This document shows positions 53,176 through 61,668 of a stretch of 64,000 nt of DNA, piece by piece. How positions within the stretch are numbered: position 1 is the first letter of the stretch; every line of letters starts with the position of its first letter. This DNA comes from Rossellomorea vietnamensis (GTDB lineage Bacteria; Bacillota; Bacilli; Bacillales; Bacillaceae_B): the NCBI RefSeq assembly GCF_008180415.1, contig NZ_VTEI01000005.1, forward strand, positions 138,767-202,766. Reading direction: 5' to 3'. The position numbers and the translations under genes were made by a program. The notes beneath the pieces are model-generated. The model worked only from the letters and a program-made list of their open reading frames with translations. It was not told where the DNA came from and ran no database searches.

Positions 53176-53424
53176 CGGCAATGAAAGGATCACAGTAGTG
53201 TTTTATCTCCCTGTTCAGAGAGCTGATGGTGGTGAAAATCAGCCAAAGATAAGCATAAATTACAATCCTGGAGCTTCTTTTTCGTAGTGAATCAATTTGG
53301 GTCATGAAGGAAAAGACGGTTAGGCGGCCGTTAGCGTTAAAAAGTGGTGAACGAGTTTGTTCACAATGAGGGTGGTACCGCGAGTCATTCGTCCCTGTCG
53401 TTTAATTACGGCAGGGATTTTTTG
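53176..53424 (+). promoter_or_regulatory. T-box riboswitch 2, tyrosine specifier
   Basis: A second complete T-box leader directly after the first: T-box GGTGGTACCGCG at 53371-53382, specifier loop AAAT-TAC-A with TAC at 53261-53263, and terminator GTCCCTGTCGT / ACGGCAGGGAT with T6 (53391-53424). It lies 39 bases before the aroA start. The two leaders are about 75% alike by eye, indicating duplication. Confidence 0.85.
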
Positions 53425-53463
53425 TATTTCAATTTTTAAAAAAAGGAACTGGAGGAATGAAAA

Positions 53464-54543
53464 ATGAACACAACTGGATCAGGATTAATGGAACTTCGCC
53501 ACAAGATTGATGGCATCAACTTACAACTGCTGCAGCTGCTTAATGAAAGGGCAGAAGTCGTTAAAGAAATCGGCAGAAGCAAAAAAGAGGGAGTTAACCG
53601 CTTCGACCCTGTGAGAGAGCGAGAGTCCCTGGATATGCTGCTGAAACATCATGACGGCCCATTTGAGTCTTCAACCATCGTGCATATCTTTAAAGAAATA
53701 TTCAAAGCCAGTCTTGAGCTTCAGGAAGATGACCACCGAAAAGCCCTATTGGTGTCCAGAAAAGATCACCCTGAAGATACGATTGTCAATGTAAAAGGAA
53801 CCCTTCTTGGTAATGGTGTCCAGAATTTCATCATGGGGCCATGCGCAGTGGAGAGCTATGAACAAGTAAAGGAAGTAGCAGTCGCCATGAAGGCGCAAGG
53901 CCTAACACTGCTGCGGGGAGGAGCTTTCAAACCGCGTACATCTCCATATGATTTTCAAGGACTGGGAATAGAAGGCCTGAGAATTTTAAAAAGGGTAGCT
54001 GACGAGGAAGGTCTTTCAGTCGTAAGTGAAATCCTAAGTCCCCATGATGTAGAAGGTGCTCTGGAATATGTAGATGTCATTCAGATCGGGGCAAGAAACA
54101 TGCAGAATTTTGAGTTGCTGAAAACCGTCGGGAGAGTGAACAAACCAGTTCTCCTAAAACGTGGTTTGTCAGCCACTATAGAAGAGTTCATTCATGCTGC
54201 AGAATACATTTACTCAGAAGGAAATAAGGACATCATACTATGCGAACGGGGAATCCGAACATATGAAAAGGCGACCAGGAACACGCTTGATATTTCTGCT
54301 GTACCGATTCTGAAAAAGGAAACGCATCTTCCAGTGGTGGTCGATGTCACGCATTCAACAGGAAGAAAAGATTTACTGCTTCCTGCAGCTAAAGCAGCTT
54401 TAGCTATTGGAGCGGACGCTGTTATGGCAGAAGTTCATCCTGATCCGGCTATAGCCTTATCTGATTCTGCACAACAAATGAATTTAGATGAATTCAACGA
54501 CTTCATGGAAAAGCTGACCAAGTTTAAAAACAAGCTTGCTTAA
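53464..54543 (+). CDS. aroA: Bifunctional chorismate mutase / DAHP synthase
   Basis: 359 residues. The AroQ chorismate mutase domain covers residues 1-90 ([29 protein letters not shown]), followed by a type I-beta DAHP synthase (about 100-359; [56 protein letters not shown]). First enzyme of the shikimate pathway, feedback-inhibited through the mutase domain in B. subtilis AroA. GGAACTGGAGG precedes the ATG. Transcription is controlled by two tandem Tyr T-boxes. Confidence 0.93.
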   Translation: MNTTGSGLMELRHKIDGINLQLLQLLNERAEVVKEIGRSKKEGVNRFDPVRERESLDMLLKHHDGPFESSTIVHIFKEIFKASLELQEDDHRKALLVSRKDHPEDTIVNVKGTLLGNGVQNFIMGPCAVESYEQVKEVAVAMKAQGLTLLRGGAFKPRTSPYDFQGLGIEGLRILKRVADEEGLSVVSEILSPHDVEGALEYVDVIQIGARNMQNFELLKTVGRVNKPVLLKRGLSATIEEFIHAAEYIYSEGNKDIILCERGIRTYEKATRNTLDISAVPILKKETHLPVVVDVTHSTGRKDLLLPAAKAALAIGADAVMAEVHPDPAIALSDSAQQMNLDEFNDFMEKLTKFKNKLA

Positions 54544-54563
54544 CGTTTATTTTCGGATAAAAA

Positions 54564-54596
54564 ATGAACGTCCATTTTCGATCTGGACGTTCACTC
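54564..54596. terminator. Convergent terminator
   Basis: TGAACGTCCA / TGGACGTTCA stem between aroA and the convergent DUF3231 gene. Confidence 0.75.
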
Positions 54597-55595
54597 TTAT
54601 TTCATTAACTTGTTTCGATCTTCCATACTCGGCGGCTGTTCAAGCCAGCCGTTTTTAGCCATAACTTTTCCGCCATCCTGTCCATACGTAAGAATATCTT
54701 TTGCTTTATCGGCGAGTTTCAATGGAAGGTCGCTTCTTAGACTGAAGGCAGTGCCGATCGCATTGCTTCCCAGCCCAAAGCTGCAGAAAAGGCTGGTGCA
54801 GTACATCATCAATTTATCTGAGAAGGGAGGAACCTTCGAATCCGTGGCTTTCGCACCCCAAGTAGAAGGAGCCTGAATATCACTGTCAATCAGAACCTGG
54901 GTAAAGTCACTAATGATTTTCTTTGAGAGTTCTTTACCTTTGATAAAATATTTTTTGACTTCAGGTTCATTCGCCACTTGAGCAAAGCCTGTCATCAGCT
55001 GCATACCAAATATATTGGTTTCTATTGCAAAGTAAAGATATGAAACTTCCACTGTATTCAATGCTCTCTTCTCTGAAAATAAGTTAAACCCTGACATATA
55101 ATTCGGACTTTCGGCAAACTCGACAATTGAAGGCATGGTTACCGAAGGAGCACTTGGAAGTACATCCTGCTCTTGAAGGTAATCGACACATTTGTCATAG
55201 ACACTTTGCGTAAATCCTGTCAGCTCTTTATATAAAAGGATAATATCCTTGCGATAAGACATGCTTAAATGGAGGGTGTGAAGCCCCATACTGATTTCTT
55301 TTAAGACACGAAGGAACATTATATCAAAGTTATGGTCAAAAAGCTTGGGTACTCCTTTATATACATCCTTCTCAGTAAATCCGATAGGGATAACAGCTCC
55401 TTCAGCACTAAGGATATTTGTAATACGTTCTATATAACCCAGTACTTGACTGTGGGTTTCCTGCAGAATTTCTTTTGCCTTCTCATCATCTGAGGCTTCA
55501 ATGAAATACTCCAAAATTCCCCGTGTCATTGTTTTTTGCTGATAGGTCATCCATAAAGTAGCAAGTTCACTGGAGCTGATTGCTTTCTGAGTCAT
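54597..55595 (-). CDS. DUF3231 family protein (duplicated domain)
   Basis: 332 residues forming two similar ferritin-like helical halves (about 10-165 and 180-325), as in Bacillus DUF3231 proteins; FIEASDDEKAKEILQETHSQ in the first and FIKGKELSKKIISDFTQVLI in the second correspond. Related to the coat protein CotF-like/Spore coat group; probably sporulation-associated, which is inference. Preceded by AAAGGATG. Confidence 0.8.
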   Translation of the reverse strand: MTQKAISSSELATLWMTYQQKTMTRGILEYFIEASDDEKAKEILQETHSQVLGYIERITNILSAEGAVIPIGFTEKDVYKGVPKLFDHNFDIMFLRVLKEISMGLHTLHLSMSYRKDIILLYKELTGFTQSVYDKCVDYLQEQDVLPSAPSVTMPSIVEFAESPNYMSGFNLFSEKRALNTVEVSYLYFAIETNIFGMQLMTGFAQVANEPEVKKYFIKGKELSKKIISDFTQVLIDSDIQAPSTWGAKATDSKVPPFSDKLMMYCTSLFCSFGLGSNAIGTAFSLRSDLPLKLADKAKDILTYGQDGGKVMAKNGWLEQPPSMEDRNKLMK

Positions 55596-55867
55596 TTACA
55601 TCCATCCTTTTTTTGGTGTTCTCCCCTCTAAAGCTTTATCTTAAAGTTTGTCTTTTTAAGGAAGTTTATACATTTAAGTGGGCTATTAAGATGAAATTGA
55701 CTGAAATTAAGATGTTTATTAAAGTACTAATCCAATTCCTCAGTAAAAAATGGTAAACTATAGATAGATTAGAACATAAAAAATAAAAGAAGAGGTTGAC
55801 CAATACATATCAATAAAAGAAGCAAGTATCAATAAACGATTAAATGAGCATAAAAGGAAGGTAACTT

Positions 55868-57043
55868 ATGTCTATTGAAAACGAACAGAATATCACCAGG
55901 CTGCATATGGATGGAAAGGAATTCATTCTGATCGGCACAGCCCACGTTTCCAAGAAAAGCGCCGAACAGGTTAAAGAAGTAATAGAAAGAGAGCAGCCTG
56001 ACGCTGTGTGTGTAGAATTGGACGAGCCCCGTTATCAATCGATCATGGACGGGAACAAGTGGAAAGAGATGGATATCTTCAAGGTGATTAAAGAGGGCAA
56101 GGCTTCTCTGTTATTAATGAACCTTGCGATTTCTTCCTTTCAAAAAAGAATGGCCAAGCAATTTGGCATTAACGCCGGTCAGGAAATGATCCAAGGAATT
56201 CATTCGGCCAAAGAAGCAGGAGCAGCACTTGTACTTGCCGACAGAAACATTCAAATCACCTTTGCCCGCATCTGGAGCGGGGTAGGGTTCATTGGAAAAG
56301 GAAAATTGATGACCCAGATCATCTACAGCATCTTTTCTAACGACACCATCACCGAGGAAGAATTAGAAAGAATTAAACAGCAGGATATGCTCGACAGCAT
56401 GCTGGCTGACTTTACGGAGCATTTTCCTCGTTTGAAAAAACCTTTAATTGACGAGCGTGATCAATATTTGGCTCAAAAGATCAAAGACGCTCCCGGAAAG
56501 AAAATTGTCGCCGTGCTTGGTGCAGCCCATGTGCCAGGCATAAAAGAAGAAATCAAGAAGGATCACGATTTGGATGTCTTAAACCAGCGTCCTCCAAAGT
56601 CTAAAGTCCCAAAAATCATTGGCTGGACCATTCCATTCTTGATCCTTGCCATCATTGCTTATACCTTTATCAGCAATCCTTCTGCTGGTATTCAGCAAAC
56701 CATAAGCTGGGTTCTGTGGAACGGTTCTTTCTCTGCTTTAGGGACAGCAATTGGACTGGGTCATCCTCTCGCTATTTTGACAGCATTCGTCGTGGCTCCC
56801 ATAACCTCTTTGAATCCGCTGCTTGCAGCAGGCTGGTTCGCCGGATTCGTCCAGGCTTACTTCCGCAGGCCAAACGTCAGTGATTTTGAGACACTGCCAG
56901 AAGACGTTCTTAGTGTTAAGGGCTTTTGGAACAACAAAGTAACCAGGGTTTTATTGATTGTCGTACTTGCCAATCTGGGAAGCTCGATTGGGACATTTAT
57001 CGGCGGAGCTGACGTCATTAGGGTATTTTTAGAAAACCTGTAA
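55868..57043 (+). CDS. TraB/GumN-type family protein with membrane tail
   Basis: 391 residues. The N-terminal TraB domain (1-235) has the GTAHVSKKSAEQVKEVIERE block, an E-L-D-E (VCVELDEPRY) pair and a C-terminal GAAHVPGIKEEI, the two GxxH motifs of the TIKI/EreA-like metallo-hydrolase fold. Residues 250-391 contain three or four membrane helices. Homologous to enterococcal TraB (pheromone shutdown), but its role in Bacillus is unknown. GGAAGGTAAC precedes the ATG. Confidence 0.83.
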   Translation: MSIENEQNITRLHMDGKEFILIGTAHVSKKSAEQVKEVIEREQPDAVCVELDEPRYQSIMDGNKWKEMDIFKVIKEGKASLLLMNLAISSFQKRMAKQFGINAGQEMIQGIHSAKEAGAALVLADRNIQITFARIWSGVGFIGKGKLMTQIIYSIFSNDTITEEELERIKQQDMLDSMLADFTEHFPRLKKPLIDERDQYLAQKIKDAPGKKIVAVLGAAHVPGIKEEIKKDHDLDVLNQRPPKSKVPKIIGWTIPFLILAIIAYTFISNPSAGIQQTISWVLWNGSFSALGTAIGLGHPLAILTAFVVAPITSLNPLLAAGWFAGFVQAYFRRPNVSDFETLPEDVLSVKGFWNNKVTRVLLIVVLANLGSSIGTFIGGADVIRVFLENL

Positions 57044-57059
57044 GCCATGGCTCTTAAGT

Positions 57060-57092
57060 GGACCAGAGTTCCTTTTTGGACTCTGGTCTTAT
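57060..57092 (+). terminator. Intrinsic terminator
   Basis: GACCAGAGT / ACTCTGGTC stem with a T-rich loop and TT-A-TT tail. Confidence 0.7.
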
Positions 57093-57273
57093 TCATTTCT
57101 GTATAACGAAGTAACCAGATCAGCGTGCCTTCATCAATAAGTCCGTTTTACCAAAGACGCCTAACAAGAGTGAAACCCAGGATGATGGCTGCGCTATTAT
57201 TAAGAGGACTGAATTTTAGAATAGGCAAATAAGCATGAACTTTATAATTATTTTAGAATGGAGTGTAGTATCA

Positions 57274-57831
57274 ATGAAATTAGTCCTCATATTTGGTCCA
57301 CAGGCAGTCGGAAAGATGACGGTTGGGCAGGCTTTATCCAAAAAGACAGGGATGAAATTACTGCACAATCATATGACCATTGATCTCTTACAACCTTTAT
57401 TCGGCTTCACTCCTGAAATGTGGAGACTGACTCACCATTTCAGGGAGGAGATATACAAGTCATTTTCCCGAACAGACGAAATCGGCTTGATCACTACTTT
57501 TATCTGGGCGTTCAATATGAAAGAGGACTGGGGATTTGTTGAAAAAATCACAAGCATCTTCAAGGAACAGGCTGCTGAGATCTATTTAGTAGAACTCGAA
57601 GCCGACATCGAAGAGAGAATTAAACGAAATGTAAGTCCCAACAGATTGGAACATAAACCGACCAAACGCAATACAGAGCAATCGGAAGAGCATCTCCTTA
57701 GCACAATGAAAACCCTTCGATTAAATTCACAAAAAAATGAAATACAAGCCGAAAATTATTTGCGAATAAATAATACTTCTTTAAGTCCTGAGGAAGTGGC
57801 AGACAAAATAAAAACAGAATTCAGCCTTTAA
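57274..57831 (+). CDS. P-loop kinase-like protein
   Basis: 185 residues. Walker A IFGPQAVGKMT (about residues 6-16; Ser/Thr follows the Lys as Met-Thr), LLHNHMTIDLLQPLF as acceptor-site block and a LEADIEERIKRNVSPNRLEHKPTKR lid. Resembles shikimate- or chloramphenicol-kinase-like small-molecule kinases. Start ATG 57274 follows GGAGTG; the upstream ATG at 57235 lacks a site. Convergent with the OsmC gene. Confidence 0.75.
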   Translation: MKLVLIFGPQAVGKMTVGQALSKKTGMKLLHNHMTIDLLQPLFGFTPEMWRLTHHFREEIYKSFSRTDEIGLITTFIWAFNMKEDWGFVEKITSIFKEQAAEIYLVELEADIEERIKRNVSPNRLEHKPTKRNTEQSEEHLLSTMKTLRLNSQKNEIQAENYLRINNTSLSPEEVADKIKTEFSL

Positions 57832-57855
57832 AGGAGAAGGGTTGTGCCAATAACA

Positions 57856-57893
57856 AAACGCCTATCAAATTGGTTTGATAGGCGTTTTGTTAT
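57856..57893. terminator. Bidirectional terminator
   Basis: AACAAAACGCCTATCAA / TTGATAGGCGTTTTGTT, a perfect 17-bp stem with a 4-5-base loop between the kinase and the convergent OsmC gene. Confidence 0.95.
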
Positions 57894-57920
57894 TGGATAT
57901 ATTATTTGCTCTAAAACTTT

Positions 57921-58391
57921 TTAATACTCTTGGATTTCCCATGAATGATCAAATTCAATTCCGCCTTTCAGCGTTTGTGCCACCGGACAACCTCTTTCAA
58001 AAACAGACAATGCCCGCTCGGCGGCTTCACGCTTTCCTTCAGGAACTTTCAAGAAATAACGGCAGTTGATCGCAGTGATTTTTAAAACCCCCTCGGGAGC
58101 TTCAATCACACCTTGAATTTTTGCAGAAACTAAATCGGGTGAAGTCGGTATTTTACGCGCCTCCAGCGCGCCTGATAAGGTCCCGACCAGTCAGCCGCCT
58201 GCTGCTGCGACAATATGGTCCAATGTGGATGGATGTTCAACTTCAGGTTCTACACCATAAAACCTCTTGACTCCTCCGTGCACCCCAAACAATACAGGCT
58301 CTTTAAACTCACCTATATATGCTTCGCGAATTTTATTCGCCGTGTCCTTTTGGATAATAGTTATCTCCGTCAATTCTTCTGGTTTACCCAT
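57921..58391 (-). CDS. OsmC-family peroxiredoxin with in-frame UGA at the catalytic Cys: candidate selenoprotein
   Basis: From ATG 58391 (AAGGTGGTG, six-base spacer) the frame runs 156 codons to TAA at 57921 with one internal TGA at 58193-58191, residue 67. Upstream it reads HPSTLDHIVAAAGG, downstream LVGTLSGALEARKIP; family members have Cys between GG and L. The second OsmC cysteine is kept (Cys135, ERGCPVAQ). Nothing else is damaged: codon pattern and motifs are intact on both sides. OsmC proteins reduce organic or fatty-acid hydroperoxides with a Cys pair; Sec in the first place would raise reactivity. Sec-containing OsmC-like proteins have been reported in bacterial metagenomes. The alternative is a TGC-to-TGA nonsense mutation. 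Confidence 0.6.
58143..58193 (-). promoter_or_regulatory. Putative bacterial SECIS hairpin after the UGA
   Basis: Counting from the base after UGA: stem CGCGC/GCGCG (bases 21-25 and 31-35) closes a loop UGGAG with G in position 2, 27 bases from the UGA, within the 16-37 range used for bacterial SECIS searches. A lower helix GGUCGG/CCGACU (3-8 with 43-48) and UAU/AUA (14-16 with 40-42) extend it. Confidence 0.45.
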
Positions 58392-58603
58392 ATGTATCAC
58401 CACCTTTTTTACAAGAATAACGATAATAAGAAGCTATTGCAATCAAGGAGTACTGATAAGCCAGAGTGAATTTTTTGCTGCAGATATTTCTTTCATGAAC
58501 AAAGAAAAGTAAATTAAATAAAAGAATTGCCGATGCGACGGAATATTCTGTTTATTTTATGGTATACTCTTTAAAATATAAAAAAGCTTAGGAGGCGAAT
58601 AGA

Positions 58604-59197
58604 GTGGAAGATCATCTTCAACATCTGCTGCAAGTGGTCAAAGAAAAAAAACAAGCCAAACGTTACATCCTTGCCATCGACGGACTTAGCAGAGCAGGGA
58701 AAACGACTCTAACCGAAAGATTTTGCCAAATGCTGAAGGATGAGGATATTTCACATACTACTTTCCATATTGATGATCATATTGTCGAAAAGAAGAAAAG
58801 GTATAATACAGGGCGTGATGAGTGGTTTGAGTATTATTTCTTACAATGGAATCTGCATGAGATTCGAAGTAATTTCTTTGAAAAACTGCTGCTTTCGAAG
58901 AACTTCAGCCTCCTCTTCTATGATGGTATATCGGATACCCACAAGGAAAAAATGATTCATCTGCCTGAAGAATGTATCATTATCGTAGAAGGTGTATTTC
59001 TTCAACGCCAGGAATGGAGGGGATATATGGATTTTGTAGTCTTCCTTGATTGCCCTAAAGAAATAAGATTTAAAAGGGAAAATGAACAAACGCAAAGGGA
59101 CTTGGAAAAATTCCGAAACAGATACTGGAAGGCCGAAGACTTTTATTTAAAAGCAGTGTCTCCTAGACAGAAAGCAGACTTAGTATTACAGCTCTAA
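58604..59197 (+). CDS. Uridine kinase-like P-loop protein
   Basis: 197 residues. AIDGLSRAGKTTLTERF carries Walker A (GLSRAGKT, about residues 27-34), FHIDDHIVEKKKRYNTG is the substrate block and IIIVEGVFLQRQEW the Walker B/PRK-like VEGV. This is the uridine kinase/phosphoribulokinase superfamily; the substrate is probably a nucleoside or pantothenate-like alcohol. GTG start after AGGAGGCG; a TATACT -10 lies upstream at about 58563. It is intact, unlike the similar truncated gene at 16439. Confidence 0.8.
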   Translation: MEDHLQHLLQVVKEKKQAKRYILAIDGLSRAGKTTLTERFCQMLKDEDISHTTFHIDDHIVEKKKRYNTGRDEWFEYYFLQWNLHEIRSNFFEKLLLSKNFSLLFYDGISDTHKEKMIHLPEECIIIVEGVFLQRQEWRGYMDFVVFLDCPKEIRFKRENEQTQRDLEKFRNRYWKAEDFYLKAVSPRQKADLVLQL

Positions 59198-59335
59198 ACA
59201 AACAAAACCACCGAATAAGCCGTGACTCCATTTTTTGCGTTATCTTGCCTGCATCTATGGGGCCTATCATCCAATACAGCTGATATTTTTCCTCCCTCTC
59301 GGACATCCTAAGAAAAAACCATGGAGGCGGAAAAT

Positions 59336-59626
59336 ATGGGAACAGGTGATGGCAGATTTTATGGATTTGTAACCAATAACTTCAATAATCTGGAGCAGGT
59401 AAAGATGGAGCACGACACCTATCAAGTTTTTGTGAAAGATGACTTCGTTGGTAACAAAACACTTCTAAATCAGAGCGATCAGCTTTCCGATGTTGATGAT
59501 TTTTTGAGAAAAAATGGTATCGATTCGTTTGAAACATCACTGGAAGGGGACCACTATCGAATCCTTCCACTAAAACAGGAAGACCAAGTTTTAAAGGCAT
59601 TAGAAGTGTATTTTAAGAATCGATAA
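59336..59626 (+). CDS. Small soluble protein, 96 aa
   Basis: MGTGDGRFYGFVTNNFNNLE ... DHYRILPLKQEDQVLKALEV. GGAGG eight bases before ATG 59336 supports this start over 59321. Predicted mixed alpha/beta, acidic, without membrane segment. It resembles no family that I can name; layout (Y-G-F-V at the start) is like small general-stress or ACT-like proteins. Confidence 0.6.
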   Translation: MGTGDGRFYGFVTNNFNNLEQVKMEHDTYQVFVKDDFVGNKTLLNQSDQLSDVDDFLRKNGIDSFETSLEGDHYRILPLKQEDQVLKALEVYFKNR

Positions 59627-59720
59627 ATCTTTTCCAGCTATATTCCATCTTCGCATCAGAGATACTAAGCAAGGAAAGTGCCTTTGGTTCTTTCTCATTC
59701 TATACGAAGAGGTGTTTCGT

Positions 59721-59999
59721 TTGAATCATTTGTTGTCCAGGATTTTCAGCCGCAGGAGATCTTCCTTTATCGACTTGTTTGGACGAAGAAAAGGGATGAA
59801 CAGAAGAATGATGTGGAGCTCCATCCTCAGCTTGGGAATGAGTGCAGCTGCGTATGGACTGAACCGCAGGAAGAATAGCAACTCATCCGAATTAGTTCAG
59901 GGAGGGCTCACGAAAAACAGGAACATGAGTATGCTGCAGAACGCCATGGCCGAGTTTGCTAATGAGATTGCGCCTGACAATAAATACAACAAACGCTGA
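59721..59999 (+). CDS. Small basic protein, possibly DUF3918-like, 92 aa
   Basis: Basic N-terminus (HLLSRIFSRRRSSFIDLFGR), then WSSILSLGMSAAAYGLNRR, a short hydrophobic stretch typical of DUF3918/YrzQ proteins, then a polar helix. TTG start 59721 follows AGAGGTG by six bases; GTG 59712 is in frame but lies inside the ribosome site. A terminator follows 10 bases after the stop. Confidence 0.55.
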   Translation: MNHLLSRIFSRRRSSFIDLFGRRKGMNRRMMWSSILSLGMSAAAYGLNRRKNSNSSELVQGGLTKNRNMSMLQNAMAEFANEIAPDNKYNKR

Positions 60000-60008
60000 T
60001 ACTCTTAT

Positions 60009-60036
60009 ACCCGGGGCTTGCTCCGGGTATTTTTCA
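60009..60036 (+). terminator. Intrinsic terminator
   Basis: ACCCGGGG / CTCCGGGT stem with a 4-base loop and T5. Confidence 0.85.
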
Positions 60037-60042
60037 TATTGA

Positions 60043-60122
60043 AAGGCTGTTTTCTTTTATTGTTGCTTTCGGAGTTTTTCAGAATTTGCAACAAATAGCA
60101 GCAAATTCTACGAAAAGAGCCT
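60043..60122. repeat. Dispersed MITE-like element, copy 10 (80-bp short form)
   Basis: AAGGCTGTTTTCTTTTATTG and CAACAAATAGCAGCAAATTC with TACGAAAAGAGCCT, both family ends with the centre deleted; begins seven bases after a terminator. Confidence 0.75.
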
Positions 60123-60207
60123 ATTGAAAACAATGCTTTTTGAGATATCGGAAGGGAAAGGAGTGTCGAAAGGTGACCTGAGGAGAAATTTAAAGGAGGG
60201 ACTTAAG

Positions 60208-60552
60208 ATGAAAAAACCGTTGAGCAAGAAAATCGGTGTACTATTTATACCTGTAAGTGATATAGAAAAAGCCCGTGATTGGTATTGTGACCTGCTGGGG
60301 TTTCCCGATAATGGCGAGATCATGTTTGGTACCTTTATGTGCTGCTGATGGAAGGGACAGACACCGTTTTGGACAGCAAAATCTATTCAGAGGAAAAATT
60401 AATCAAGTTTCAGCCCTTTCATATGATTACAGAGGACATTAAGGAATCTTATAAATATAAGAAAAGGGTGTAGGATTAGTCTCGGAAATCATGATCATTA
60501 CTTTACCTTTCAAGACCCAGACGGCAACCACTTAATGGTCTGTCAGTGTTGA
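60208..60552 (+). pseudogene. VOC (glyoxalase-like) gene with several frameshifts
   Basis: AAAGGAGG and ATG 60208 open KIGVLFIPVSDIEKARDWYC, a VOC N-terminus. Frame is lost near 60330 (YVLLMEGTDTVLDSKIYSEE continues in another frame), near 60460, and near 60490 where DHYFTFQDPDGNHLMVCQC resumes (second VOC half with the E/H metal region). At least three indels; not functional. Confidence 0.7.
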
Positions 60553-60709
60553 ATGCACCTCTAAGTACTTACCAATAAGCGCTGTCTTAGAGGAAACCCA
60601 ATTCATACATAAAAACAATGTCACAAATGCTGAGCGTTATTTTAAGACATTCTGAAAATATATGGTAAAATAATAAAAACTTATTTTACTAGTATAAGAG
60701 GTGTCGATT

Positions 60710-61414
60710 GTGAAAATCGTTTGCTTTGGTGACAGCTTGACGCGCGGGGTTTCTTTTGTAAAAGGAAGACTTCGAATATTGAAAGAGAATTATCCCAATA
60801 CACTTCAACAATTATTTTCCGAAAACAATAAAGAGGTGTCTGTCATTAATAAAGGTGTTTTTAATGATAATTCTCATCACCTATTGGAACGGCTTGAAAA
60901 AGACGTGATCATGGAAAGGCCTCAATATGTGATTATTGAAATTGGAGGTAATGATTGCAACTTCAAATGGAAGGAAGTAGCCGAAAAGCCATGGGAAGAG
61001 CATAAGGCCATCGTACCGATGAATCAATATATAGAGAATATCAAGAGCATCATTACCAATCTTAAGGAGCACCAAATTACTCCTGTCATTGCAACTCTTC
61101 CTCCTCTGGATCCTGTTCGCTATTATAAAAACATCTCAGATAAATACAGCCCGTCCATCAGTCACTGGATAAGCGAAGTAGGCGGCATCGACTACTGGCA
61201 CGGACTTTATAACCGAAATTTAAACAGACTGGCTGAAGAATGCAGCACTCTCAAAGTAGATGTAAGATCGGCTCTCAAAAAAGCTGGCGATCTGGTTGAG
61301 TTCATCAGTGACGATGGTATCCACTTAACAGCTGCCGGTTACAAAGTGCTTAGCGAGGAAATCTACCGAAACATTGAGAAGTGGAATAAAGAAGAGGAGG
61401 GGCTGTCAACTTAA
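60710..61414 (+). CDS. SGNH/GDSL hydrolase
   Basis: 234 residues. Block I CFGDSLTRG (nucleophile Ser), block III EIGGNDCNF and block V SDDGIHLTAAGY (Asp-x-x-His) are all present. An esterase or lipase-like enzyme; no signal peptide, so cytoplasmic. GTG 60710 follows AGAGGTG by six bases; GTG 60701 lies inside that site. Confidence 0.85.
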   Translation: MKIVCFGDSLTRGVSFVKGRLRILKENYPNTLQQLFSENNKEVSVINKGVFNDNSHHLLERLEKDVIMERPQYVIIEIGGNDCNFKWKEVAEKPWEEHKAIVPMNQYIENIKSIITNLKEHQITPVIATLPPLDPVRYYKNISDKYSPSISHWISEVGGIDYWHGLYNRNLNRLAEECSTLKVDVRSALKKAGDLVEFISDDGIHLTAAGYKVLSEEIYRNIEKWNKEEEGLST

Positions 61415-61496
61415 CTTCCAGCCGAAAGGCAGATATTCAACAAGAGATTGCATACAGGATGGACACCATTTAATGTGGGATGAAGAGGCAATTCAA

Positions 61497-61537
61497 GAAG
61501 CATTTCAGTCATAATAGTGAACTGAAATGCTTTTTTT
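61497..61537 (+). terminator. Intrinsic terminator
   Basis: AAGCATTTCAGT / ACTGAAATGCTT stem with T7. It lies inside the upstream extension of the next open frame, arguing that the extension is not coding. Confidence 0.85.
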
Positions 61538-61668
61538 ATCGGCTGCACTTTCATTATGATTTTTATAAAAAATGGGGAAGTACTACGCCTATATCTCTGT
61601 CATTCTGGGTTTTCACTTTTCACGTTAGGGAAAATATATGTAACCTAACCTTGAAAGGAAGTGTGACT

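Noticed and set aside
61480-61668. 63-codon N-terminal extension of the CHAD fusion
   Set aside because: It contains a strong terminator (61497-61537) and lacks a ribosome site; AAAGGAAG points to GTG 61669.
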